Source: Corbicula japonica
Taxonomy: Eukaryota > Mollusca > Bivalvia > Venerida > Cyrenidae
DNA: 64,000 nt
NCBI GenBank assembly: GCA_038501625.1
Contig: JAZAYU010000013.1
Coordinates: 3,162,001 to 3,226,000 of the forward strand
Direction of reading: 5' to 3'
The position numbers and the translations under genes were made by a program. This document shows, piece by piece, positions 34,478 to 45,300 of the stretch (positions are counted from its first letter, which is position 1; each line of letters begins with the position of its first letter). A model generated the notes under the pieces. The model had not been told where the DNA came from and did no database searches. It worked only from the letters and a program-made list of their open reading frames with translations.

Positions 34478-36505
34478 ACAAGAGGGCCCTTAGGGCCCTG
34501 GGTCGCTCACCTGAGTACAAAAGTACTCTCGGTTTTACCCCAGAGCCAACATTTAAATAATGCTGGTAAAGGGTCTCTTCACAATACTCAACAGGAAATA
34601 TCCGAGGCCAGTCAGAGTCGCATTTGTTTCAGAGAAAAACGATTATTTATGTAAACTAAGAGAACCCCAGGGCATGGCCAATTTTGGCCCAGGGGACATA
34701 ATTTGAACAAACTTGGTAGAAATCCACTAGACAATGCTACATACCAAATATCTAAGCTTAAGGCATGAGGTTTCCAGTAAAAAGATTTTTAAAAATTGCC
34801 TTTTTTACAAATTGAGAGCCCCCAGGGCGGGGCAAATATTGACCCCAGGGCCAACATTTAAACAATGTTGTTAAAGGGTCTCTACACAATACTCAGCACC
34901 AAATATCTAAGATCTAGTCCTATTAGTTTTGGAGAAAAAATGATTTTCATGTTTTTCCTATATATTTATATGTAAACCAAGAGAACCCTAGGGCGTAGCC
35001 GATTTTGGCCCAGGGGACATAATGTGAACAAATTTAGTAGACATCCATTAGACAATGCTACTTACCAAATATCTAAGCTGTATGCATTGTGGTTTGTGAG
35101 AAGATTTTTAAAGATTTCCTTTATAAGTCTATGTAAAATGAAGTGACCCCTTGGGTGGGGCCAATTTTGATCCCAGGGAAATAATTTGAATGATCTTTGT
35201 AGAGTTCCACAAGAGGGTGCTAAATGCCAAATATCTAAGCTCTAAGCCTTGTGGTTTCAGACAAGAAGATTTTTAAAGTTTTTCCTATATGTCTTTGTAA
35301 AATGAAGTGACCCCTGGGGCGGGGCCAATTTTGATCCCAGGGAAATAATTTGAACAATCTTTGTAGAGTTCCACTAGAGTGTGCTAAATGCCAAATATCT
35401 AAGCTGTAGGCCTTGTGGTTTCAGACAAGAAGATTTTTTAAAGTTTTTCCTATATAAATCTATGTAAAATGAAGTGACCCCTGGGGCAGGGCCAATTTTG
35501 ACCCCAGGGAAATAATTTGAACAATCTTTGTAGAGTTCCACTAGAGGGTGCTAAATGCCAAATATCTAAACTCTAGGCCTTGTGGTTTCAGACAAGAAGA
35601 TTTTTAAAGTTTTTCCTATAGATGTAAGTCTTTGTAAAATGAAGTGACCCCTGGGATGGGGCCTATTTTGACCCCAGGGAAACAATTTGAACAATCTTTG
35701 TAGAGTTCCACTAGAGTGTGCTAAATGCCAAATATCTAAGCTCTAGGCCTTGTGGTTTCAGACAAGAAGATTTTTAAAGTTTTTCCTATATAAGTCTATG
35801 TAAAATGAAGTGACCCCTGGGGCGGGGCCAATTTTGACCCCAGGGAAATAACTTGAACAATATTTGTAGAGTTCAACTAGAGGGTGCTAAATGCCAAATA
35901 TCTAAGCTCTAGGCCTTGTGGTTTCAGACAAGAAGATTTTTAAAGTTTTTCCTATATAAGTCTTTGTAAAATGAAGTGACCCCTGGGGCGGGGCCAATTT
36001 TGACCCCAGGGAAACAATTTGAACAATCTTTGTAGAGTTCCACTAGAGGGTGCTAAATGCCAAATATCTAAGCTCTAGGCCTTGTGGTTTCAGACAAGAA
36101 GATTTTTAAAGTTTTTCCTATATAAGTCTATGTTAAATGAAGTGACCCCTGGGGCTGGGCCAACTTTGACCCCAGGGAAATAATTTGAACAATCTTTGTA
36201 GAGTTCCACTAGAGGGTGCTTAATGCCAAATATCTAAGCTCTATGCCTTGTGGTTTCAGAGAAGAAGATTTTTAAAGTTTTTCCTTTAGGTTGCCATGGC
36301 AACCAGAGTTCTGCTTGGAATTCCATTTTTTGAACAATTTTGAAAGGGCATCATCTAAGCATTATTCCTGTGAAGTTTCATCAAAATTGGCCAAGCTGTT
36401 TCAGAGAAGAAGTCGATTGAAGCAATTGTTGACGACGCACGACGGACGACGGACATCATGCGGTCACAAAAGCTCACCTTGTCACTTTGTGACAGGTGAG
36501 CTAAA
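34478..36505. mobile_element. Pearl/Helentron-like element, copy 4 (mosaic), inside integrase
   Basis: 5' end ACAAGAGGGCCCTTAGGGCC; 3' end GTGACAGGTGAGCTAA. The first 150 bases and first units match copy 3 (CCAACATTTAAATAATGCTG), but from about 35150 onward the units and the tail match copies 1 and 2, including GTTGCCATGGCAAC at 36290-36303. Integrase similarity resumes directly after it. Confidence 0.82.
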
Positions 36506-37079
36506 AAGCTAATGAAAAAAGCTAAGGATACTGGTCAGAGTCCATATTTGGCATTTTTGGAATACAGAAATACATCCCTTGAGTGCGGATACACACCCGC
36601 TCAGCTTCTTTTTAGCAGAAGAACAAAGTCAGTAGTTCCCATTTCAAATAAAGCTCTTCAACCCAAGCTCGTCAATCAAAAAGTTGTTAAGGAAAAAATG
36701 CAGACATCTAAAAACACCAAAAAATTATTACGACACAAAATGCCGATCACTTAAACCTCTATCAGAAAATGACGCAGTTAGAGTGCAATTTGGACGGTCA
36801 TTGAAACCTGCCAAAGTTTTAGCACATCATGATAACAGGTCATATACAGTACAAACTAGGGATGGTGGCATTTACCGCCGAAACCGAAGGTTACCGCACC
36901 AAGTTAAAGAAAACGTCTCAGATATAGACCCATTCAGTGCCAACATTTTAGCAGATCAATTTCAAACCAACAATGATCCCCCATTGAACATAAATTCACC
37001 TGAAACAAACATTAAATCAAATGGCGCTGGTCCTTATATAACACGGTCTGGAAGAGCTGTGAAAGAAAATCAGCGCTAG
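36506..37079 (+). pseudogene. Gypsy integrase C-terminal part
   Basis: Contains AFLEYRNTSLECGYTPAQLL and LFSRRTKS, the usual end of the integrase core. After a frame change near 36700 comes a basic tail with TVQTRDGGIYRRNRR and TRSGRAVKENQR, then TAG at 37077-37079. Confidence 0.82.
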
Positions 37080-38166
37080 TGATCAGTGGGTTACCCGGTA
37101 AGTGAATGATTAATAAAAGTGACGGTGCAACTTATTGATATCTCTGAATCACTATGAAAGAGGAACATTTTGTTTTATTATTATTATTTTGCAAGTATCA
37201 CCATTTGAACTTATATAGATACACTGCAGACTCTTTATAACACAGTATAGCGGGTCCATCATCCCGACCGTGTTAATAAGTGAAACCGCGTTATATTTTC
37301 CCGCGCAAATACATGTTCCGATTTTCCCGCGAATAATACATGACCCGATTTTCCCGCGCAAATATACTACCTAATACACAACTAACGAGATTATGCATAA
37401 TTCCACGTAACGTCCTGATTCCCCATACTGTACTCGACAAATAATATTTCTAACAAGACATACAATTACCAAATTTCAAATAAAAAAGCAAAACGGCATT
37501 ATATAATAAAAAAAGTTATTTTCTTCCACACAAAAAACAACAGAAGTTTAACAATATACAAAGTGTCAATATGAAAGTGTTAAGATCTAAATAACACCTC
37601 TAGGGCTTAGAACAAAACTAGTCTAAGTAGATATGAATTAAAACTGTACAGGTTTAGCTTTTTACACACTTTAGTTATTCTAAATTTATTGCTGTTTTTC
37701 ACACATTTGGAAAGTCATATTGACCAAGGACATAACTGACAACTAATCTAATTTTTATGTGACTTGCATCTGCATAATATGCTGATTTTCCTGAATTCTG
37801 TCACAGACTCCACAAAATATACACTGAATCAGGTGTAACAAATTTAAGAAAAATATAACATCATGCGAGTGTGTGTAGTTTGGTGAAAGTGTGAAAGTTA
37901 ATGTTGATTTTGATGCTGTCTTTTTTTAAAACATTTTTTTTATTTTGCAATGAACTTCTAATTCCTAGTTATATATGTTTGAACTAAGATGCATGGTTTG
38001 TTATGCCTTGTAATGATCCAAATGAAGATATATTAACTACTGTTGGATTGTCTTTTACTGAAGTTTATTATAACATACATTACAAGATATTTCTTACCAA
38101 AAAGCAAGCAGCACAGATGCAAGTATCACTTGTTCATAACACTGACATGTATTTTGAAGCTATCTA
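37080..38166. other. No gene; possible MITE fragment
   Basis: 37215-37375 has TTATAACACAGTATAGCGGG, CGCGTTATATTTTCCCGCG and repeats of TTTTCCCGCG, which look like a degraded foldback element. A 3' LTR of the Gypsy element was sought here and not found. Confidence 0.35.
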
Positions 38167-38241
38167 GTGCTCATATTAGGCAGCAAATTAATTACTTTCA
38201 CTCACAAGTACTACAGCAGATCTCCATCTGAGAGGCTAGTT

Positions 38242-38337
38242 TTCAGTCAAAAAATGACAGATTTTTCTGGAACTGTTTCTAGCTGTCCCTTCTATGGTCA
38301 TGACTGTATGGATCATGATTTGGTGCCTTGCAGGAAA
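38242..38337 (+). CDS. Candidate small first exon, unidentified Cys-rich product
   Basis: An ATG in the context CAAAAAATGA opens a 28-codon frame rich in Cys and His (SCPFYGHDCMDHDLVPCRK) that meets a strong donor, AAA|GTAAGT. The frame also stays open past the donor to a stop at 38440. I recognise no family and found no matching second exon. It could be a chance ORF. Confidence 0.15.
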
Positions 38338-38439
38338 GTAAGTTTTTCTTTCCCAATTGTAATTACCTTATTTAGAATTAGATCACGGACAAATGTTGTC
38401 AGATGTCATTCTATTTCCGCTGTCGTATTGCTAAAATTA

Positions 38440-39284
38440 TAAAATATTTCACTGTAGTAAAGAACCTTAATCAATAAATAAACATGCGACCTTGCTCTTC
38501 ATGCACAATATAAACAATACCCCACCCGCTCATTTAAAACGGAAATTTCATTACGCAAAATATTCGACAGCATCTGTTACCAACTAATCAATAAAAAATG
38601 TCAAATTAAATTAAGCAGTTAATTGCATGAAGGTGTCAAAAGTTTATCGTTGATGACATTACCTATTTTGAAGATATACGGGTATGTTTTCGTAACTTTT
38701 TCGCACGTGGGACACGATTATCGCCTATGTCGAGTACCCCGAGAGTTTGCGAGATTACAGACCTAACCTACCGATGACCTCTAATTAAAGCGCAACCTAA
38801 ACAATTAATCAAAAAATCATACATCAGTAAATTTACAAATAAAGAAGATGCACATAATTTTTAATTTGTCGAATTTGGAGTTTATAAGTTTCTTGGTAGA
38901 GAAAAATATCCCATGACAGAGAGAGAAAAGACAGATGTTCTTGAACTATTTTTCAGGTTTTGACAGATGATCGACATTTTAGTGCGTTGTTTGGTTCAAA
39001 CCAAAACATAATCAGATGTGAACTTGTTATTGATCAGTACGAATAAATTATGCAGTTCCAAATGACGTAAACGAAGAAAAAAGACATTAAGTGAACACTA
39101 TTTTTATACGGACAAATACTTAACTTATGTAGTAATCTACGATTATAGAAGACGAATAGCGATGGAATTATAGAGCAAGTTTTTGCTGAAAATGGCAACT
39201 GAATGTCAGGATTTGGCATTGTGTGGCCGAGAAACAAAAACCATAAATACTCCTCATTTGGTTTAGTTCAAAGAAATTGAAGTG
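38440..39284. other. Repeat-poor ULK upstream region
   Basis: No MITE, pearl or LTR sequence. Likely holds the ULK promoter and 5'UTR. The CACGTG motif at 38704 lies here; no TATA box can be assigned. Confidence 0.4.
38704..38709. promoter_or_regulatory. CACGTG E-box upstream of ULK
   Basis: Perfect CACGTG in the context CGCACGTGGG, 576 bases upstream of the ULK start codon, in a locally GC-richer stretch without repeats. CACGTG is the core of the site used by TFEB/MITF-type bHLH-Zip factors that regulate autophagy genes in animals; use here is inference. Confidence 0.3.
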
Positions 39285-39374
39285 ATGGAGGTTATTGGCG
39301 ATTACGAGTACAGCAAGAAGGATCTGATTGGGCATGGTGCCTTTGCAGTTGTCTTTAAAGGAAGGCTGAGAAAG
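39285..39374 (+). CDS. ULK2: ULK coding exon 1 (start, glycine-rich loop)
   Basis: The start codon context is AAGTGATGG. Thirty codons, [20 protein letters not shown] followed by [10 protein letters not shown], then donor AAG|GTATCA. The N-terminus aligns directly with the vertebrate ULK1/2 start, which fixes the ATG. Confidence 0.94.
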
Positions 39375-42300
39375 GTATCATAGATTGTTTAGTTTCCATT
39401 GTTAATTCATTCTTGAAATTTTAAATAATTGAATCTTTTGAAAGCCAAATGTTTGTCACCTACCAAGTATACAAGTCCCACTTGCCTAATGTGAAGATTG
39501 ACAACGGTAGTTTCAATTTGTTGCAAAATAACTTCTTTTTCAAGGGTGGGTCAAATTCCCAAAGCAATAAAAGCCCAGTCCAGGCAGAATGGCCACAATG
39601 ATAGCTAAGTGCTTTATATCTGTTACAATTATTTACAGATAATTTATATTATTAAATATCATTGATTAATGAATTCTGAAATCACACTATACTTTAAAAA
39701 CTTGTAAAACTAACAAATTTAATCATAGTTGTAAAATTGGGCTTTTCTGCACCTGGGTATTAATAAGTGCCATTTTGGAACTGGGCAGTTTAGACCCTAA
39801 ACATTGGGAATTGTTAACTATGACATTCTAAAACTGAGATTGATGTCAGTGACATAATTTCACTTTTAGTGCATTAAACTTGATTTGCTGTGAATTGTTT
39901 CAAGGAAACCTGACTTTATCAAAAAGTGTTTTGTGAATGACATTAATGGGATATATGATAGATTTCCTAATTTTCCACTTGGAAAGGAACCAGTGAACTT
40001 ACAAATTAGTAAATTCAGTTGTAAAATTTAAAAAATATAGGTAATGGTCCATTTGCGGATTGTATCAGTGAACCTGCAGCTAGAAATTATTTAGATACCT
40101 GACTGATGAAATTATTTTCATTTAATATATTTACTTAGATTTATAACAAGATAAAGGGCACAGTATTACCTGCTTAGGAAAACTCATCTGTTCTATCTGA
40201 TCTGGATCCACACTGTTTACTTCTTGATCAGAAATAAACATATTTGTAATAAATTTGAAACCAAAGAATGTAGATCCTGATCTGAGTTCACCGATATGCA
40301 GGCTAATCTGGATCTACAGTGGTCAAATATGGGATATATGTTAGATTCCTTGAGTAAAGGTTTGAATGATAATGTATATGTAAACATTAAAAACTTGAAG
40401 GCTGATCTGGTTCTACACTGGTGTCGAAATGATATGCAATAAATGCTGTAATTACAATGTAGCTTTAATGGGTTAATGGGATTAATAGCTGTAGATGAGT
40501 TGTGAATCAAAAATGGTAGAAACTCATTATCAACTTGACTTGTGCATTAATTTAAAATAAATGTTTTGGTTTTATATTTTAAAATATGTCTGTTTTTTTT
40601 TTTTCAGTTAAGTTGTATTTGGTTATTAGGCAGTAAACCAAACAAATTGACTGCATCTGAATTAAAGAAGTTAAAAGTTTGAGCATTTTACATGTATTTT
40701 GATTGTTTATTGCTTATATCATGCAGTCGGTCCAATGAACATCATTGGATTTTTTTAGTCGTTTTAATCATTTCATTTTTGTTAGATTATTATGATGCAA
40801 CATTTTTGAAAGTCTTTGTGACTTTAAAGATTATTCGAGTATGCAAAGGTGTTGTTCATTTATTATGCAAAATGCTTTGTGTGCCAGAAATCTATACCAC
40901 TGTATTGAAAAACACCTGTCTTTTTGTGATGCCTAATTTTGTATAGTAATTGCTTTCATCAACACATGTATTTTTGTGACCTTTCTTTGTTTGATATTCT
41001 GTGTAATGTCATTATGACCTTAAGTTAAGCATTTTTGATGCGTATGAACAAGATAGTGTATTTAAAGCAGTTTATTGGCTTTAAACATTACACCACTAAT
41101 TAATTACAATTGACAGTGTTTCCATTTATAGCTTAATGCATGTAAACATAGCTATGTAACTTCCTACACTCTTGACTTTAAGTGGTTTATACTGTATATA
41201 TCGGTCAAATGAATAAAAATGCATATATATAGGGAGGAAAGGGTTAAGTTTGTGATTGATTGTCTATTCTAAGCAGGTTGAATTTGGTTTGATTATATTT
41301 TATGAATGTTGACTTTTATTTCAGTACCCAGACCAGACTGTTGCCATCAAAAGTATCACAAAGAAAAACATTGCCAAGTCACAGAATCTTCTTAGCAAAG
41401 AAATCAAGATTCTCAAGGTATGCTTACAAAGTGACATGAAACAAACTTAATATTGTTATTGCTTAATTGTTAAGATAATTGTGCAATAATGACTGCTAGT
41501 ATACATGTAAAGGCATGTATGTGGAAGAAAGGGTTAATAGAGTGAGCACCATACTTGTTTCTGTCAACAGCTTCACCACCTATTCTGGTAATCTAGTATA
41601 ACCTGTGTTTTGCTTTTTTCAGGAATTGTCAGGACTTCATCATGAAAATGTTGTGCAACTCATGGAATGTAAGGTGAGAGCACTGTCACACTGTTTACAA
41701 TGAAATATTGATTCTGTTGTAACTTGCAACAGGAATGTAGGCCCCTTATTTAATGGAGCAGGTTTTGTTTTTTCAGCTTTATCTAGATTGTACTTTTTCT
41801 AGATAAAAAATAAACTGGTTAAACTCATGAATGTTAATTATCTTTATGCTATTAATATGGTAAATAGGTTTTTTTTTCATAAGTAATGTTTATTTTTCTC
41901 CATTAGGGATAATTTAATGGGCTAAATACATGTAATATCACAATTATTAGATGAGACTCCTTCATTTCAGAATTGGGTGTTACATAATTTATTGTATTTA
42001 TATTGCATGAAAGCAATCAGATCCATGGAAGATTACAGTTAAAACTACTTTATATTAACTGACAGGACAATTGTCTCAGGGGTTATTTGCTGTATCAAAC
42101 TTTTATGTGACTAGAGGGTAGACCCTATTCAGTGTGTGGAAGTGCAGTCAGCTTGGCTCTGTACAGTGTTAACCCATTAAAGTCTAAAACACTACATTAG
42201 TCACTTTGGCACTAATATAGACCCAAATCAGTGAACCTGCACATCCATGCAGTCTGATAAGTATATCTTAACTGTTTTATAAATGGGGCAAATGATCGAG

Positions 42301-45300
42301 GCAGGTCAGTATGTTACATCTTGATCAATTCCAAATCAGTTATTCAAATCAATTGCTTTATAAGGCCCAGGCACCATTGCAATTACATTCTGAATTAAAT
42401 ATTCAGAATTAAAGTCCTACTTCTTAAACTGTTTAAGATGCATATTGGGTCACTGACAGAGTTTATTAATATTAGCATGCGTTTGACCACTGACCACTAG
42501 ATGATTGACCAGGCTTATCTTGACAAATAGGTCAGGTCTTAACTTAATTGTTACAATATCGACTTGAGGAAGTTTAGATACACATATGAGTATGGCTTTT
42601 GAAAAATTCATTGTTAACAACTTTATTCATATTTACATTCAACATAGACCATTATCCTGGTAGAATAAAATCTGTGCATTTGTAGACTTTATGTATTAAT
42701 TGTCCACTTCTGACCTGGGTCTGTACTGAATTAATTAGGAATTGTCACTTTTTTTGTGGTGAGATGATTCAATGATTGTATCTTTTTGCTTTATAAGATA
42801 CAGTAGTTTTGTACAGTGAACATAATTTACCTGCCTGTGTACCATGAACATACATGCATTTCACCTGCCTGCTGTTTTTAAGCAAGCATTGGGTGCCTTA
42901 GAGACCCAGTGCATGGCTCTTTATATACACTAATACAGATTCATAGACAGATAGTGATATTACTGATTATAAATGTGGTTACTAGGAGATAGAGTCACGT
43001 TCAATGTTTTAGTATTGCTGGGCACAAGATCAATTAACTAAAACTGAGACTGGTCTCTAATTTCAGTTTTATCATCATGGGCCCTAATTGCAAGATGAAC
43101 ATGTAGTTATCATCAGATGATAAGATCTGCACATGCTATATCTGGTACACAATCTATGTATAGCTATTTCAAGTATATGTTTATTAACCCATTAAGGGCT
43201 GTTCATTACTAAAGGAGTAGACCCAGATTAATCTATACATTTATTCAGTCTGATCACTTCTCTACAGTGTTTGATAGTTATTTACTGGTGGTTAATGTTT
43301 CTGCAACACACCACAATGAATAATCAATGGACTGCCTGCAATTGAAAGAACGGAAACATTCAAAAAAAAAATCTAAGTTTTGCTTAAAATAAAGTTTTTC
43401 TTGACATAACAGCATGTATTGCTTAGTCACCGTGAGCCATTGCCAGCAATATGTTTTAATGTGCCTGATGCTCTCGTGATATTCAAGTTGTAAGATATGG
43501 TTTTTGTTGAGGGGACCTATTTGCACAAGTTTCCTTTAAAATAGAAACCTTTAGGGCACAATTTGATTATTTAAGTATCAGGGATGTTTGTTTTGTGTGG
43601 GGAAATCTGTAATAAACACAAGCTGGTATCATACAGCTGTTTCCCCCTGGCAATTTGCATATCACCAGTGATACTTAAATGTTTGATTGCTTTATATAAT
43701 AAGTAAATAATTTAAATAGTTTGATGTAAACATGAAATGTCCTTTGTTGCTAGTGGAAAATTTATAAGAAGATTGATAGTGTTAAGATGGTATTTGTCTT
43801 CATTAAATAAGGATCAAGTCACATCACAGAAACTTTAATTTGCCTGTGACCTTGACCTTAATTATTAGAAGCAGTGCCACAACATCACACTAAAATGGGT
43901 CTGATGTAATTAAAATCATAAAATGTAAGCACATCTTTGTGTTAAGATCAGCTTGAAATTGAAGTTAGTTAACCCTTTACTCCAAAGATACTTTCATTGC
44001 TTTAATGTGTGGGCAGTCAGTGTTGATCCAGATCAGGCAACACAACCATGCCATCTGATCAGGATCTTCACTGTTTGCTTTTCAGTTTATAGGTTATTTC
44101 TCACCATAAAGTGAACAGTCCAGATCCTGATCAGATGGCACAAATGTGCTGGCTGATCTGGATCTACAATGGTCGCACACGTAATGAAATACGTATATAT
44201 GGAGTTAAGTGTTAAGAGGTTGAGCTTGTTTTTGACCAATCAGCTGCTTGCTTTATTAACGAGGGACCATCGACAGACAGTGCAGTAACACTGATCATTA
44301 AGTTTAATAACTGTTATGACAATAACTATTATTTTAGCTTATTCTTAAAATCAAATCAATTTTACTGGGTTTCATCAGAATTTTATGAATTTAGTTTAAA
44401 AATCAAAATGTATATTTTTTGTGATATTGGGACCTGGCCCCAATGCTAAGAATGTAAGTTGTTCCAGGATTGTTTTTACAGGAGTAATTAGCAATGATTG
44501 AATAGGGAACAGTGAGTCCTGGGGCAGATTAGGGGACAGCCTGTGCTGAGTGTGTTAATTGTTAATTGGCTGCAACCTTCCAACTACAAGTATTAGCTTG
44601 TAATAGAATTGTGCACTTGTGCTTGGCAAAGATCCGTAAAAAATCACGCCTGAAGTGTTGCTGAAACAATCCAACAGAATAAGTGCTTTGTGGTATACAT
44701 AATATCGCTGTTAAAACATTTTCTTTGTTGTTTTTTTTTCCACAGATATTTGTTTGTGCTCAAAACCTTTTTTGGTAGAACAATCCTTGTTGCAAATTTG
44801 ACAGACTGTTGATCATAAGTGATTGACCTGATCAAGATAGGAGTATGATCTGACTAATGTCCCGCTTTATGCCATAGTAATAACATACATTGTCTTGACG
44901 TACTTACTTTGATGTTAATCTTTAAGTTAATCTTTTGTGCATGTCTGTACATGTCACAAAATTGCTATCTTTACTCCATGGATACACTCTTTATCACATG
45001 GGCAACCAGTTTAGATCCAGATCAGCTGCAGTGGGGATGTGGCATATTTGTACCATCTGATTTGGATTTACACTGTTTGCCTATAGATCAGAAATAACCT
45101 AATGAATCTAAAAGTGAGAAATGCAGATCCTGATCAGATGGCATGGTAAACCCTTTACTCCATATTATACAGGTTTTGTTGTATGTGCAATCAGTGTAGA
45201 TCCAGTTCAGCTGGCACATTAATGCCATCTTGTCAGGATCGACTATGTTTGCTTATTGGTTAGAACTACATGTAACCTACATGTAATCCTCTAATAGGGA

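Larger units (their letters stand above)
26929..37079 (+). mobile_element. Decayed Gypsy (Ty3-type) LTR retrotransposon coding region with three insertions
   Basis: Gag, a two-knuckle nucleocapsid, protease, reverse transcriptase, RNase H and integrase remnants follow in order on the plus strand. Pieces are 26929-27158, 29884-32170, 33712-34477 and 36506-37079. Frameshifts near 27053, 30020 and 36700 and stops such as 32000 show it is dead. A candidate primer-binding site (TGGTGTCAGAA) lies at 26844-26854. I could not find a matching LTR pair, so the LTRs are either lost or outside the bounds given. Confidence 0.9.

Noticed and set aside
37080..37400. A 3' LTR for the Gypsy element
   Set aside because: No sequence here matches the region upstream of gag, and no TG...CA-bounded repeat pair was found.
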